DNA of 28,234 nt. It comes from Priapulus caudatus. Lineage: Eukaryota > Priapulida > Priapulimorpha > Priapulimorphida > Priapulidae. The stretch lies in assembly GCF_000485595.1 (NCBI RefSeq), contig NW_014577218.1:139095-167328 (forward strand), in the 5' to 3' direction. Under the pieces are notes generated by a model. That model did not search any database. It was given only the letters and a program-made list of their open reading frames with translations, and was not told the DNA's origin. Positions 10,739 to 20,429 of this stretch are shown in pieces. The first letter of the stretch is position 1. Every line of letters begins with the position of its first letter. Position numbers and translations under genes: made by a program.

Positions 10739-11100
10739 CTCCCTCTCTCTCTCTCTCTCTCCTCTTCTCGTTGCTCTATCTATCTATCAATCTATTCTAT
10801 CTATACTATCTATCCATCCATCCATCCATCCATCCATCCATCATCCATCATCCATCCATCCATCCATCCATCATCATCCATCATCCATCATCATCCATCC
10901 ATCATCCATCCATCCATCCATCCATCCATCCATCATCTATCCATCCATCCATCATCATCCATCCATCCATCCATCCATCCAATCATCCATCCATCCACCC
11001 ATCCATCTGTCCATGCATGCATGCATCCATCCATTCATCCATCCGTCCGTCCGTCCGTCCGTCCGTCCATCATCTATCTATCTATCTATCTATCTATCGT
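10739..11100. repeat. Compound (CT)n, (CTAT)n, (ATCC)n, (CCGT)n microsatellite
   Basis: Consecutive blocks: CT dinucleotides (10739-10766), CTAT tetramers, a long ATCC tetramer array with ATC slips (10810-11040), CCGT tetramers (11043-11068) and CTAT again (11073-11097). Confidence 0.95.
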
Positions 11101-11104
11101 TCTC

Positions 11105-11105
<1 letters not shown>

Positions 11106-11174
<69 letters not shown>

Positions 11175-11185
11175 TGTAGTCTGTA

Positions 11186-11216
<31 letters not shown>

Positions 11217-11221
11217 ACGGT

Positions 11222-11257
<36 letters not shown>

Positions 11258-11362
11258 GTGTGTGTGTGTGTTGTGTGTGTGTGTGTGTATATATATGCGT
11301 GTGTATGTGTATGTGCGTGTGTGTGCGTGCGCGCGCGCGTGTGCGTTCGTGTGTGTGTCAGT
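11106..11362. repeat. (TG)n microsatellite with GC-alternating patch
   Basis: Long TG dinucleotide runs with a few interruptions, ending in TGCGCGCGCGCG near 11328-11340. Alternating purine-pyrimidine over more than 200 bp makes it a potential Z-DNA former. Confidence 0.95.
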
Positions 11363-11365
11363 TTT

Positions 11366-11823
11366 ATAAGAGATACATAGTATATAGTAATCAACTTATC
11401 ATATACAATAAGAGCTCCGTACTTTGCACGGCGAACGCTCGCCTTATCAAATAAACTCTACACACTGCTGTACACACTGCTGTAGTAGGTTATACCTTCT
11501 TGTCGGCTCTGCTGTGCAAGGATAGTTTGCTTCACAGAGTAAACCTCTTCTTCGTGATTTTATAGGGGATTCTAAACTATTTTCGTCCCTAGCGATTTAA
11601 AGAATATACTGCGGAATAAGCTCTGTATTCTACAGTCTCTACTGCGCTCTGCTAAAACAAACTCTCGCGTTCTAAATGGTAGATTCTGACCCACTAGACA
11701 AAGCGCTGTACACTGTGGTAAATTGCGTATTAGAAGAGAATATTCTGTACTTGTGGTCAATTTCCCACAAGAATAAATTCCGTACGTTCAGGGCACCGCC
11801 ACACTAATACAATTGACTATGCG
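11366..11823. other. Gene-free stretch
   Basis: Contains a short tandem duplication of ACACACTGCTGT (11459-11484). No gene recognised. Confidence 0.45.
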
Positions 11824-11828
11824 CTCTA

Positions 11829-11885
11829 TCAGGCGGTAAATAATGAGTGTTGAGACAAATGAAGTTTGTCATTATTTACCCCTGG
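11829..11885. mobile_element. Fold-back hairpin element 5 (TCARGAG family), 57 bp
   Basis: The left arm is TCAGGCGGTAAATAATGA; the right arm read on the minus strand is CCAGGGGTAAATAATGA. Flanked by CTCTA at 11824-11828 and 11886-11890, a perfect 5-bp duplication. It lies about 120 bp beyond the stop of the glycosyltransferase-like gene. Confidence 0.75.
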
Positions 11886-11934
11886 CTCTATGAATTCCGT
11901 GATGCTACGCGCAATCTACAAGCTCAGCGGCTCA

Positions 11935-11940
11935 TTTATT
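11935..11940 (-). promoter_or_regulatory. Candidate polyadenylation signal AATAAA
   Basis: AATAAA on the minus strand lies about 65 bp beyond the stop codon at 12003-12005. Its position suits 3'-end formation of the glycosyltransferase-like mRNA. The motif is short and could be chance. Confidence 0.4.
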
Positions 11941-11957
11941 CCTGGAAGATTTCCACG

Positions 11958-12008
11958 TATGCTAATCACTAAGCTAATGCTAATCACTAATCACTAAGCT
12001 AATCACTT
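11958..12008. repeat. Short tandem repeat of GCTAATCACTAA words
   Basis: ATGCTAATCACTAA words repeat about three times and abut the stop codon of the glycosyltransferase-like gene. The last unit supplies the TGA of the gene on the minus strand. Confidence 0.6.
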
Positions 12009-13243
12009 ATGCACAACGTAAGTCGCTAGCGGATTCTGCTTGTAAGCCTTAAACTTCGACGTGAATGGCCAGCCCTCGGACACGTGACCGGCGAACGGGG
12101 GCTCGTGAAGCACGTAGTTAACGATGCCCATGTTGCAGTCGAGCCGCGACCTCTCCCATGACGTCATGCGGTCAAACAAGCGCGTCACAGCTCGCAGGAA
12201 CGCCAGCAGGGGGCGTCGCGACGCAGCGACCGCACCAGCGTTGTAAGCGCGCATGTACGAGTCGTAACGGGCGCGCAGGCACGGTCGCGCACGTGCTGCC
12301 ACCTTGTGCTCGCTCAGCGGATTCTGCGCGTTGAGACCGACGTGGATGACGTCAGCGTCGACGCTCGTCGTGATGTCGAGCAATTCGAACGGGTCACGTG
12401 GGAACCATACGTCACGAATGTCGGCGAGCACGGCCCGCTTAACCTCTGGGTGACCCCGCAGGTACTCGAGGTACAGAAAGAAGCGCTGGTCGTTCGGCGA
12501 TCTACCGTCCAGCCGAGAGTACACAAACTTCACGTCGGCGTGTGCCGCCAGGCGGCGCATGTAGTCCGGGTCGAGGCCGTTGTGGAATATCACAGCGCTG
12601 AGGTTTTGCGTCACCAGCGACCAGTAGAAGTCCTTGATGTACAGGAACTGCACGTCGCGCGGTTTCGGCATGTTCATGTGTTTAAAGTGCTGCCCGGCAG
12701 CCTTAAAATACGTAGTCAACACGACGTCGCCACGTCTGGTGGCGCCACGCGCTTTCGGACTAGATTCCGGCGTCGAGTCGTCCGTGACGTCACGCCGGTC
12801 CGCGGCAACCCTCCACTGCGACGTATGTTTACTGAGCACGTGACTCGTTGCCATGGTAGCGCGTATAAATCGCGTGAGTCGCGTCAGAGCTGACGCGATT
12901 TTAGCGTGGCCTGCGCTCACTGCGATGCACATCTGCGGCCGCAAGATGGCAGCAGCATCGCGCAGCCGCGAGGCGCACATCGCGATGCGTACGGCGAGCG
13001 CCGTTTCCATGGCAGCGGCAGTGTAGCCGACGTGCAGAACGAGTACTGTGCACCCTCTGGCGGCGTGATCGGCCACGGTGACGTTGCCGCAGGAACACAG
13101 ATGCGAGTCCGCGCGGTGCGTGACGTCACCGTCTGGCAGGCAGTTCGCGGAGGCGGTAATTTCTGTGAGGTTTAGCAGGCAGACTTTCGCGCTGCTCGTC
13201 TGAAGAGTGTCGCATCCGACCGCTCCGTTCACGAAACATTGCC
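12003..13243 (-). CDS. Putative Golgi glycosyltransferase, exon 2 (stem and catalytic domain)
   Basis: This exon encodes the stem and the whole luminal domain of a type II membrane protein; with the exon at 14666-14918 the protein is 497 residues. The 5' edge is a strong acceptor, a pyrimidine-rich tract ending GTGTTACAG at 13244. In protein numbering, residues 85-225 are a stem-like region with several cysteines and N-glycosylation sequons (NLT, NVT, NLS later). From about residue 256 (GDVVLTTYF) a glycosyltransferase-type fold can be read: NDQRFFLYLEYLRGHPE, then AVLADIRDVWFPRDPF with a D-x-R-D motif (359-362) of the kind that binds metal and nucleotide sugar, AYNAGAV, DCNMGIVNYV, and a terminal HK at the stop. 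This order is known from uncharacterised invertebrate glycosyltransferase-like proteins. Donor and acceptor sugars cannot be inferred. The exon is GC-rich compared with its surroundings, and plus-strand frames here are shadows. Confidence 0.75.
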
Positions 13244-13305
13244 CTGTAACACACGGGAGGTAACTGAGCAATAGCGTCAAGAGCTCATAATACGTATATT
13301 AGCAC

Positions 13306-13455
13306 TTACTTATTCCATACTTACTTATTCCTTCCTTATTCCAATTCCTTATTCCTTATTCCTTATTCCAATTCCTTATTCCAATTCCTTATTCCTTCAT
13401 TATTCCTTCATTATTCCTTATTCCCTATTCCTTACTTATTCCTTCCTTATTCCAA
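13306..13455. repeat. TTATTCC tandem repeat in intron
   Basis: TTATTCC heptamers, many in the form TTATTCCAATTCC or TTATTCCTTCC, repeat across about 150 bp, just upstream of the acceptor of the glycosyltransferase exon. Confidence 0.9.
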
Positions 13456-13492
13456 CTTACTTATTTCATATAATAATAATTCTATAGAGCTA

Positions 13493-13518
13493 ATAATACC
13501 TAGTAGCCTAATAGCTAA

Positions 13519-13611
<93 letters not shown>

Positions 13612-13638
13612 CTATTACTAGGTATTATTAGCGCTTGA
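13493..13638. mobile_element. Palindrome with (AT)n core, possible diverged TCARGAG-family element
   Basis: The left arm is TATAGAGCTAATAATACC, then TAGTA; the right end read on the minus strand is TCAAGCGCTAATAATACC, then TAGTA. The arms enclose a 90-bp (AT)n run. The right-end sequence resembles the TCAAGAGCTAATAATAC arm at 19984-20027. No 5-bp duplication survives, so membership is tentative. It lies inside the intron of the glycosyltransferase-like gene. Confidence 0.5.
13519..13608. repeat. (AT)n microsatellite, about 90 bp
   Basis: Uninterrupted AT dinucleotides forming the core of a larger palindrome. Confidence 0.97.
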
Positions 13639-14271
13639 TAGCGCGAGCAGTTGTTGTAAGGCCTATTTTGGTTCGCTGAAGTTGAACCCTCGAACAACTA
13701 TAGTAAATATTTCTGACGGCGAAGAGCTTGCAAGCTCATGTTGATATATCTTTTTACCAATGTACCGTCTCTAAATAAAAAAATAAATAAATAACCCACC
13801 CTCGTTTGGATGGATATATGAAAATATGAAACGATATCAGCTACAGACAGAAACAACGACAACGAAGGTATTGTGCACCGCTATGGCAGATAGTAAATCT
13901 CACCAGTGTGGAAGCTCCGGTCTATGTAGTCCACGTTGCCGAGGATTGCATAATCTGCAACGAATATAACAGAGAGCTAGAGTTAAAGTGAAGGTTAGTG
14001 ATAGAGTTAGGAATACAGTTTAGGTAATGACTATAGATAGAGTTGGAGTTAATGGAGTTGATTAGAGATAATGATTAGAGATGGAGTTAATGTAGAGGTA
14101 GGTTAGAGAGTCATGGTTGGGGATTAATTTTTAAGATAGATTTAGAATAAATTTTGGGGTAATGGTTAGAGTAATAATTAGGGTTAGGTGTAAGGGTTAT
14201 GAGTAGGGTTAATATGATTATGATTACGGTTACGGTTGGTTTAAAGCCATCCGTGGTGTTAGTGTTAGGCT
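13639..14271. other. Intronic stretch with degenerate TTAGAG/TTAGGG-like words
   Basis: From about 13975 to 14250, GTTAG-containing words (GTTAGAG, GTTAGGA, GGTTAGG, GGTTACGG) recur irregularly. This could be a decayed telomere-type repeat or a simple-sequence derivative. The earlier part (13639-13975) is unremarkable. It lies within the intron of the glycosyltransferase-like gene. Confidence 0.5.
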
Positions 14272-14280
14272 CATAGTTAC

Positions 14281-14433
14281 GATGAAGGGGTCGTTGTCGT
14301 ATATGTAGTAGGCCTACCCGAGGTGTCGGCGAGTATGTCGCCTACGCCTACTCCCTAACCCTAACCCTAACCATATCAGATAGTTACTTCAGGCACATAT
14401 TATACGCCATTATACGACAACGACCCTTCGTGC
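14281..14433. mobile_element. 153-bp MITE with 9-bp target duplication (Mutator-like?)
   Basis: CATAGTTAC occurs at 14272-14280 and 14434-14442, immediately flanking the element. The inner ends are inverted: GGGTCGTTGTCGTATA on the left, and the same 16 bases when the right end is read on the minus strand. The outermost bases are less well matched. The interior holds CTACTCCCTAACCCTAACCC, shared with the element at 8379-8678. Nine-bp duplications are characteristic of the Mutator superfamily; that assignment is inference. Confidence 0.75.
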
Positions 14434-14665
14434 CATAGTTACCTGATCTGACCCAACATCATTTTTTTTATAGCTGATCCATATCCGTAAGCTAAACGTA
14501 AGCTAAACGTCAGTAACTATGATGTTATGACAACCCTTAATCCCAACCCTAATATCCAAACCTATATCCTCACTCATAAGCGCTTTTGCGTCACCATAAT
14601 ATGACAGTTCGCTAGATGAATACATAGAATGGATTCCAATATGGATTCCGATATATTTCTGATAC

Positions 14666-14918
14666 CAATTCTCCTGAAACCAACTCTATGTTTTTCTCTC
14701 AGTGCGAATGATTGAGTAATAACAGAAACCCGAATTTTCGTGTGGTTTGCGACCCGCACATTACCTTTTTGCGATGAATTGACATTGTTTGCAATGAGTA
14801 GCATGATAGAGGAAACCACACTCCAGATGGACACTAGGAGAAGCCACCTGTATCTGAAGCTGCCGACTCTAGATTTTCGTGCCAGCGTTCTCTTCATCAT
14901 CCTCCATTGTCTATTCAT
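14666..14918 (-). CDS. Putative Golgi glycosyltransferase, exon 1 (cytoplasmic tail and membrane anchor)
   Basis: The frame starting at ATG 14918 encodes a basic N-terminal tail (residues 1-24, many R/K), a single hydrophobic segment at about 25-43 (WLLLVSIWSVVSSIMLLIA), then a luminal stem with sequons (NSS, NHT). This is the classic layout of a type II Golgi enzyme. The proposed donor is ATTG|GTATCAG at 14666/14665. It ends one base into a codon, exactly what the acceptor at 13243 needs, and the two exons sum to 498 codons including stop. The GTATCA donor is weaker than consensus, so the exact 3' edge is the least certain point. ATGs at residues 7 and 8 are alternative starts. Linking the exons rests on strand, distance, phase and topology, not on a known homologue. 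Confidence 0.6.
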
Positions 14919-15603
14919 TCCACTACGGACTTATATGTGCATAGTTTCACAACGTCCTTTGTAAATGCCGTTGTCTGATAATTGATGCAAAAAATCGTTA
15001 TAAGGTAAAATCCTGTGCAGAATCAACACACAACCCCTCGAGCACGCACGCTCACACTGAAATCGCCGCAAGTCGGATACATATGATCTAGAGCCCATAA
15101 TAGAAGAATCTATTTATATTATGGACATATATGTACAGATATGCATGTACATATATCGATATACATATATGCGATGTTATAATGCTATAGTCTTCACCAG
15201 CGACGACTATGAGTCTATGAACTCACCATACATGTTCACTTTCACCTTCAGCACGGACCGCGCTCACCATGCCTGTCGTAGTTCCACCTCCCCTTCCTTC
15301 GCCCGCACTGTCATATATATAGGTGTGCGGACCGACAAACGTGTATGCCGTATACCCAGCGAAGCGATTGTAACAGTGACATATATAGCGTTGCGTGGTG
15401 GTGGCTGACATCTATGGTGTACGGCTTGTCAAATTAGTCCAACCAACGACGGTCTCGTCGTGTTTGATGCTGTTGTGTCATCGCAGCGTGACTGTGCGAT
15501 AGATTGCAATAACGAGGCAGATGTGTACCGTCGCAGCACGCCGAGCGGAATAATGTGAATAATGTGAGCGGAATAAGTGAGAGATGCGGTTTATACGTTA
15601 CAC
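14919..15603. other. Gene-free stretch, presumed 5' flank of the glycosyltransferase-like gene
   Basis: No clear promoter motif on the minus strand close to the start at 14918. Short ATATATGTAC/ATACATATAT words occur near 15117-15172. Nothing else recognised. Confidence 0.45.
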
Positions 15604-15974
<371 letters not shown>

Positions 15975-16082
15975 GCCGGATCTACAGCTTTCGGGAGACG
16001 GGGTGAGGGGGGCGATATTTGAGTGAAGGCGTGCCGAAGGCAGGCGGTACTAGGGTGACCTCATTTTACTAGTATCACAGCA

Positions 16083-16151
16083 TCAGGAGTAAATAATAAT
16101 AAATTATCTATATTAATAATCTTATAATAATCTATTATTATTCACTCCTAA
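16083..16151. mobile_element. Fold-back hairpin element 6 (TCARGAG family), diverged
   Basis: The left arm is TCAGGAGTAAATAATAATA; the right arm read on the minus strand is TTAGGAGTGAATAATAATA. The flanking pentamers CAGCA and TAACA match at only 3 of 5 positions, so the target duplication has decayed or the boundaries have shifted. Confidence 0.6.
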
Positions 16152-16161
16152 TAACATTAGT

Positions 16162-16216
16162 CAGTGGCTGAACGGGGGGGGGTCGCCACCCCAACCCCCC
16201 TCTAGATCCGCCACTG
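16162..16216. mobile_element. Short hAT-like fold-back fragment
   Basis: Starts CAGTGGCTGA; the right end read on the minus strand is CAGTGGCGGATCTAGAGGGG. A G-run and a C-run lie between the ends. CAGTGGCGGAT-type ends are common in hAT-superfamily MITEs. No 8-bp duplication seen. Confidence 0.55.
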
Positions 16217-16639
16217 CACACACAAGCATCCATGTCCTTGGGAACACACCTAGACTGATTGCACAGTTGCGTCAACTACCATCATTACTACCTTGTGATA
16301 ATTGATGTGATACCGGTAGTGACCGTGTACTACTTACTACATCGGCGTAACGCGAGTCAGGTGTCTAGGAGGCATATAGCTAAAGTTGTGTTCCTGTGTT
16401 TGTCTTTTCCCGGATTTCCTGAACGGTCTGATTTTTACCGCGTGTTTTCTTGATTACCGTAAATACGTAACCAGCGGTTTTTTTGGTTCTCACTTCTTTT
16501 TTTTTTTCTCTCCCACCCATTTCCGTTTCTAGTGTAGCGTTTTTCACTTTCTGCGTTACGTATGCGTACGGCCTTTTTAGAGCAGCCTCTATAGCGGCTT
16601 CTACTGTGCTACTTTTTAACAAGACTATCATATTCCATT
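16217..16639. other. Gene-free stretch, nothing recognised
   Basis: A T-run lies near 16497-16507. Short frames on both strands lack recognisable features. Confidence 0.45.
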
Positions 16640-16790
16640 ATATCTACTATCATGCTATCATTCACTATCCACTATCACTTCACATCACACCACTTCACTT
16701 CACTATCATTCAGTATCAGTTCACCTCACACCACTATCCACTTCACCATTCATCTATCCACTATCATACACTCATCATGTCTCTCAGGCG
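16640..16790. repeat. Degenerate CACTAT / CACTTCA low-complexity tract
   Basis: Recurring words CACTATC, CACTTCAC and TCACACCAC over about 150 bp with no fixed period. Confidence 0.7.
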
Positions 16791-17624
16791 CGTGACAATC
16801 GAGATCATGCTTGATCAGGCCGAATTCAGAGCGAGTAGCCAGTGTAACATTTACCCCGCTGCACTTTCACCATAGTCAAAGCATTTCAAGCATAGTGGCG
16901 ACAATGGAACGTGAAAATTGGATAGCGACCCACCTGCTGATATAATGTACCGGTACAATATCACCGGACAAATATGCGCCGGATTATTTTGCGCGCATTG
17001 TTACAATAATAGGTCATCGGTGTATCCGTTCTCGTCTGCTTGGCGCGCGCTGTCGTGAGATAATATCGGCCCGTAGCTTTAAGAGACGTGGCGCGCTCGG
17101 TCGCCAACGTTAAACACATACTACTGATTTATATCCGCTACAATTTTCACTTTCACGCGAGCCGAGATTGTCCTCGTAATGTTCCGGTCTACGTAGCAGT
17201 TCGGTTTCATACGCGAACACGGATTTTAGTGAGCTATTGTGCTTGTGAAATTCCATTCATGGCGCATGTCTATCAAATTAGGTTATCCAGTGGCTGTGGA
17301 ATGTCAATAATTGTACATTGCATGTCACAATTCGATTTCAAACTATTTATCCATCGTATGTGTTGCTTGAAAGGTTGGTCGCTATGCTATTGGCGTTATA
17401 TATTCATATTATTTAATGTGTGTTTTATAAATCACATGTTTAGGTTTGCCGAATTCATTAAAATGTTGCATAATTAAAAAGATTTTTTATCTGTGATATG
17501 AAATGAGGGTATACGCACGTAATCAAAACACAATCGCACTATACGCTTGATAGGACACGTTGAACTACTTACCTACGTAACATAAATTAAAATATATCGA
17601 GAGACATAATTAGAAGTAATATTA
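16791..17624. other. Gene-free stretch; one unsupported 129-codon frame
   Basis: A plus-strand frame at 17088-17477 is rich in C, H, F, Y and I and matches nothing I recognise. With no splice context or repeats to support it, I treat it as chance. Nothing else stands out. Confidence 0.45.
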
Positions 17625-17720
17625 CAGGGGCGGCGCCACGGTTTTCAAAGTGGGGGGGCCCAATTGAGAGAACGAAGCGACCATGCCGGGGGGCCGAGTT
17701 ATTCGGGCGCGAAGCGAATT
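17625..17720. mobile_element. Transposon-end fragment (CAGGGGCGG type)
   Basis: CAGGGGCGGCGCCACGG followed by a G-run and then GCGAAGCGAATTT-like sequence. This is the typical look of one terminus of a hAT-like non-autonomous element. No matching opposite end was found nearby. Confidence 0.45.
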
Positions 17721-18129
17721 TTAAATTTTCAAATGGAAGAAAAACGGAAATAACACTTTTTCAGTACATGTCTGGCTATGTACATGTCAACTATAGTGAA
17801 GTATATAATTTGCATCAATATGAATACATGTAATAGGAATAAAGAATATGAAATGGGGAATCTTTTTCAGGGCGTACAGAAATTTTCATTTTCTTCAACC
17901 TGGTAATAGTCAAAAAATAACATTGCTGAATAATATTTAAACACTTATAACATCACTCGACTAGCTTTTATCTTTAGTTTATCTGCATGTTGCCTTTAAA
18001 AACCCAAGCTGCTAGGATATTACATAAAGAATACATCAACTATTTATTAATTAAAAAGACTTAAAGTGCAAACTAAACTAAAAGAATAAAAGGAACTATA
18101 TAAAATATATACATAAAACTAACGCTCAT
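17721..18129. other. Gene-free stretch, AT-rich
   Basis: AT-rich sequence, possibly interior of the element whose end is at 17625. No coding frame supported. Confidence 0.45.
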
Positions 18130-18262
18130 AGGGTCTATGTCCCCCAGGGTACTGCCGGAACGTACCCAGGCGCGTAGCTAGGATTTTATTTTAGGGGGGG
18201 GCGGCAATGAGCACGTGAAGTGTGCGAATCAGGGGCGTAAATCCGTACCGAAGAGTGGGGGG
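18130..18262. mobile_element. Composite of truncated transposon ends
   Basis: 18130-18168 repeats the left end of the 8379-8678 element (AGGGTCTATGTCCCCC, then AGGGTACTGCCGGAACGTACC). It is cut by another end-like string, CAGGCGCGTAGCTAGGATTT, followed by a G-run, and then by CAGGGGCGTAAATCCGT near 18231. This indicates nested insertions or truncated copies. Confidence 0.55.
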
Positions 18263-18432
18263 GGGATGATCGGCGATAGCCATCACATACTAGCACGAGC
18301 ACAAGCCCACAATAATTTACCCACACGCGCGCGATCGCCCACGCACGAAAATCGCATAATTGAGAATAAGTAATTTAAACATCATTTTGTGGTAATTACA
18401 TCATTATACAACCACCCACCTACATAACATAC

Positions 18433-18457
18433 GACACACACACACACACACACACAC

Positions 18458-18496
<39 letters not shown>

Positions 18497-18523
18497 CACA
18501 CCACACACACACACAGCACACCA
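18433..18523. repeat. (CA)n microsatellite
   Basis: CA dinucleotide runs with GCAC and TACACAC interruptions. Confidence 0.95.
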
Positions 18524-19249
18524 CATGCTCAAGCGTGGGGCAAAGCTCATTTCACAAAATATTTTTAAATAATTAAAAGATATCTGTTGTTTTTTTATAA
18601 TCTTTTAAGCACCAGTCTTTTGTATGGCTCCTTTTTCTTCCGTACGTCCTCTTTACCTTTTTTCTCTCTTTCTCTCCCCCCCCCCCTTGGCTAAGCGGCA
18701 TGAACGTACCCCTGTTCGGTCCGGTATACCGCTTTGCGTTTTTCAGCGGTGCGTAGCAGAGACTGACTGCGCGTACGTAAGCCGTGCGTACGCGTGCGTA
18801 GTGGCTATACAGTGTGTGCATATGCAAGTACGGTCTGATATTCGTACCTCGAATTCGAGGCCTCCGAAGCACAGGATCAAGGCCGCCGAAGATCGCGCAG
18901 TATTGGGCAAAATAACGGCATAGAGAGGATAGACAGTCTGTTGCTATAGATTAAGGCTAGAGACTTCGTCAACCTTGTAATTTTGCCAAGTAAGGCGCAG
19001 ATGAAAAGTGTGATAAACACTCTCTTTCGCTCTTTCCCCCTTCGCTCTGCCTCCTTATTCGCGCTTTCTCTTTTCTGGGCATTTCTTTCTGATCATACCA
19101 AAATACATATAGAGCATATATTTTGCTTTGGGGCAAAAAGTGGGGGGGGCCCGGCGACCCCCCCCGTACGCGCCGCGGCCTGTATTATCACAGCAGAGAT
19201 AAGCGAAGGTATATACAAACTCACGTAGTACATAGTAAAGCTGGATTTA
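18524..19249. other. Gene-free stretch, nothing recognised
   Basis: Contains C-runs near 18676-18687, a G-run near 19142 and a C-run near 19158, the latter pair in transposon-end-like context. Frames on both strands lack recognisable features. Confidence 0.45.
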
Positions 19250-19455
19250 CACTACCGACTTTGTGTTGGCAAATTGGCGAATTGGACCAACTTCCCAACT
19301 ATAGCAACCGACAATCGCATGCAAACGCAAAAGAGTCGTGCGAGGGCAACCGTCGATAGCAACTAGTCGGGAGATTAGAACATAATTATGTTCTATTTTT
19401 GCCAACTCGGAGTTGGTCCAACTCGCTAATTCGCCAACATAAAGTCGGTATAGTG
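19250..19455. mobile_element. TIR element with about 50-bp arms
   Basis: The left arm begins CACTACCGACTTTGTGTTGG and continues AATTGGCGAATTGGACCAACTT. The right arm read on the minus strand begins CACTATACCGACTTTATGTT and continues GGCGAATTAGCGAGTTGGACCAACT. The interior has a central AACATAATTATGTT palindrome (19379-19392). Target duplication is unclear. Confidence 0.65.
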
Positions 19456-19811
19456 TATATACACAGCTTAACGCGAATAAAGGTAAACCTACCTTCCTCT
19501 ATTAAAAAAGATTTAACAGCAATCGATCATAATAATCACTTTTTTTACATTTACTTCTCCTTACCGAGTCGTGTCAGTTTTATTTCAGCTGATTTCATAT
19601 CTACACACGCAGAAATACATTGCATACACAGACATATTTACATATGCTTGATGTAAACACACACGTTTGTATATACATTGGTGTTGTAAATGTTACATAT
19701 TATAAACCACGAGTATTACATGATAGCCATAACGAATGTACACACAAACAAAAACATGTGCACTCCAACTGTACCGCTATCCCTGACGACTATGGTAGCA
19801 TGCTACACACA
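19456..19811. other. Gene-free stretch, nothing recognised
   Basis: AT-rich sequence with ACACAC/ATATAC words; only short chance frames. Confidence 0.45.
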
Positions 19812-19816
19812 TATCA

Positions 19817-19866
19817 TCAAGAGCGTATTAAGTAATAATCTTTACATATACTTAATACGCTCTTGA
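19817..19866. mobile_element. Fold-back hairpin element 7 (TCARGAG family), 50 bp
   Basis: The arms are perfectly inverted over TCAAGAGCGTATTAAGTA (18 bp). The flanks are TATCA (19812-19816) and TATCT (19867-19871), four of five bases matching. Confidence 0.75.
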
Positions 19867-19983
19867 TATCTTGCATAGACGTACCGACATTTACAGTCGT
19901 AACGCGAACAGACACATCTACTGAGCATCATCAAACCTGTAGTAGGACCATACTGCCTACACGCTTCCTTCATCCCCATGATA

Positions 19984-20027
19984 TCAACAGCTAATGATAG
20001 GCCTACCTAAGTATTATTAGCTCTTGA
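19984..20027. mobile_element. Fold-back hairpin element 8 (TCARGAG family), diverged
   Basis: The left arm is TCAACAGCTAATGATAGG; the right arm read on the minus strand is TCAAGAGCTAATAATACTTA. The flanking pentamers TGATA and TGAAC match at three of five. Confidence 0.5.
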
Positions 20028-20290
20028 TGAACTGTAACTAACATCCAGACACTTTATGACATGAGCACTGCAGCTAAATACAAGCTGTTGATATACCTAC
20101 ACTCCGTGCTTCTGCCCAAGATTTCAGTAGCAAGCACTGTCTGTGTGCTCGCTCTATCACGATACGGGATAAATTAGAGCCCAATGATTGCGTGATCTAA
20201 ACGGATTCAAAGCTCAGTAGAAAGGTTCGTCTTTCCCATCATGCATCAGGAAAACATCGTCAGAAATATCATATTATAGTTATGATTATA

Positions 20291-20335
20291 TCAGGAGTAG
20301 ATAATAGAAGATTATCTTCTATTATCTACTCCTGA
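20291..20335. mobile_element. Fold-back hairpin element 9 (TCARGAG family), perfect 45-bp palindrome
   Basis: Both arms read TCAGGAGTAGATAATAGAAG followed by AT: 22 perfectly inverted bases around one centre base. Flanked by TTATA at 20286-20290 and 20336-20340, a perfect 5-bp duplication. The intact palindrome suggests a recent insertion. Confidence 0.85.
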
Positions 20336-20429
20336 TTATATGTAAGGCCATAGCCAGACCCAATTCCATATGTTCATAACAGCTGCATGGTACTCCATTT
20401 CCAGTTTTAGGATTTCATACTTTTTAGAA

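Noticed and set aside
10501-11454. 317-codon plus-strand frame
   Set aside because: Mostly ATCC and TG repeat translation ([14 protein letters not shown]); the first about 80 codons have no recognisable domain or start context.
12306-13175. Plus-strand frames opposite the glycosyltransferase exon
   Set aside because: Antisense shadows in a GC-rich coding exon; the minus-strand protein has motifs, these do not.
17088-17477. 129-codon plus-strand frame
   Set aside because: No similarity, no splice context, composition typical of chance translation of AT-rich DNA.
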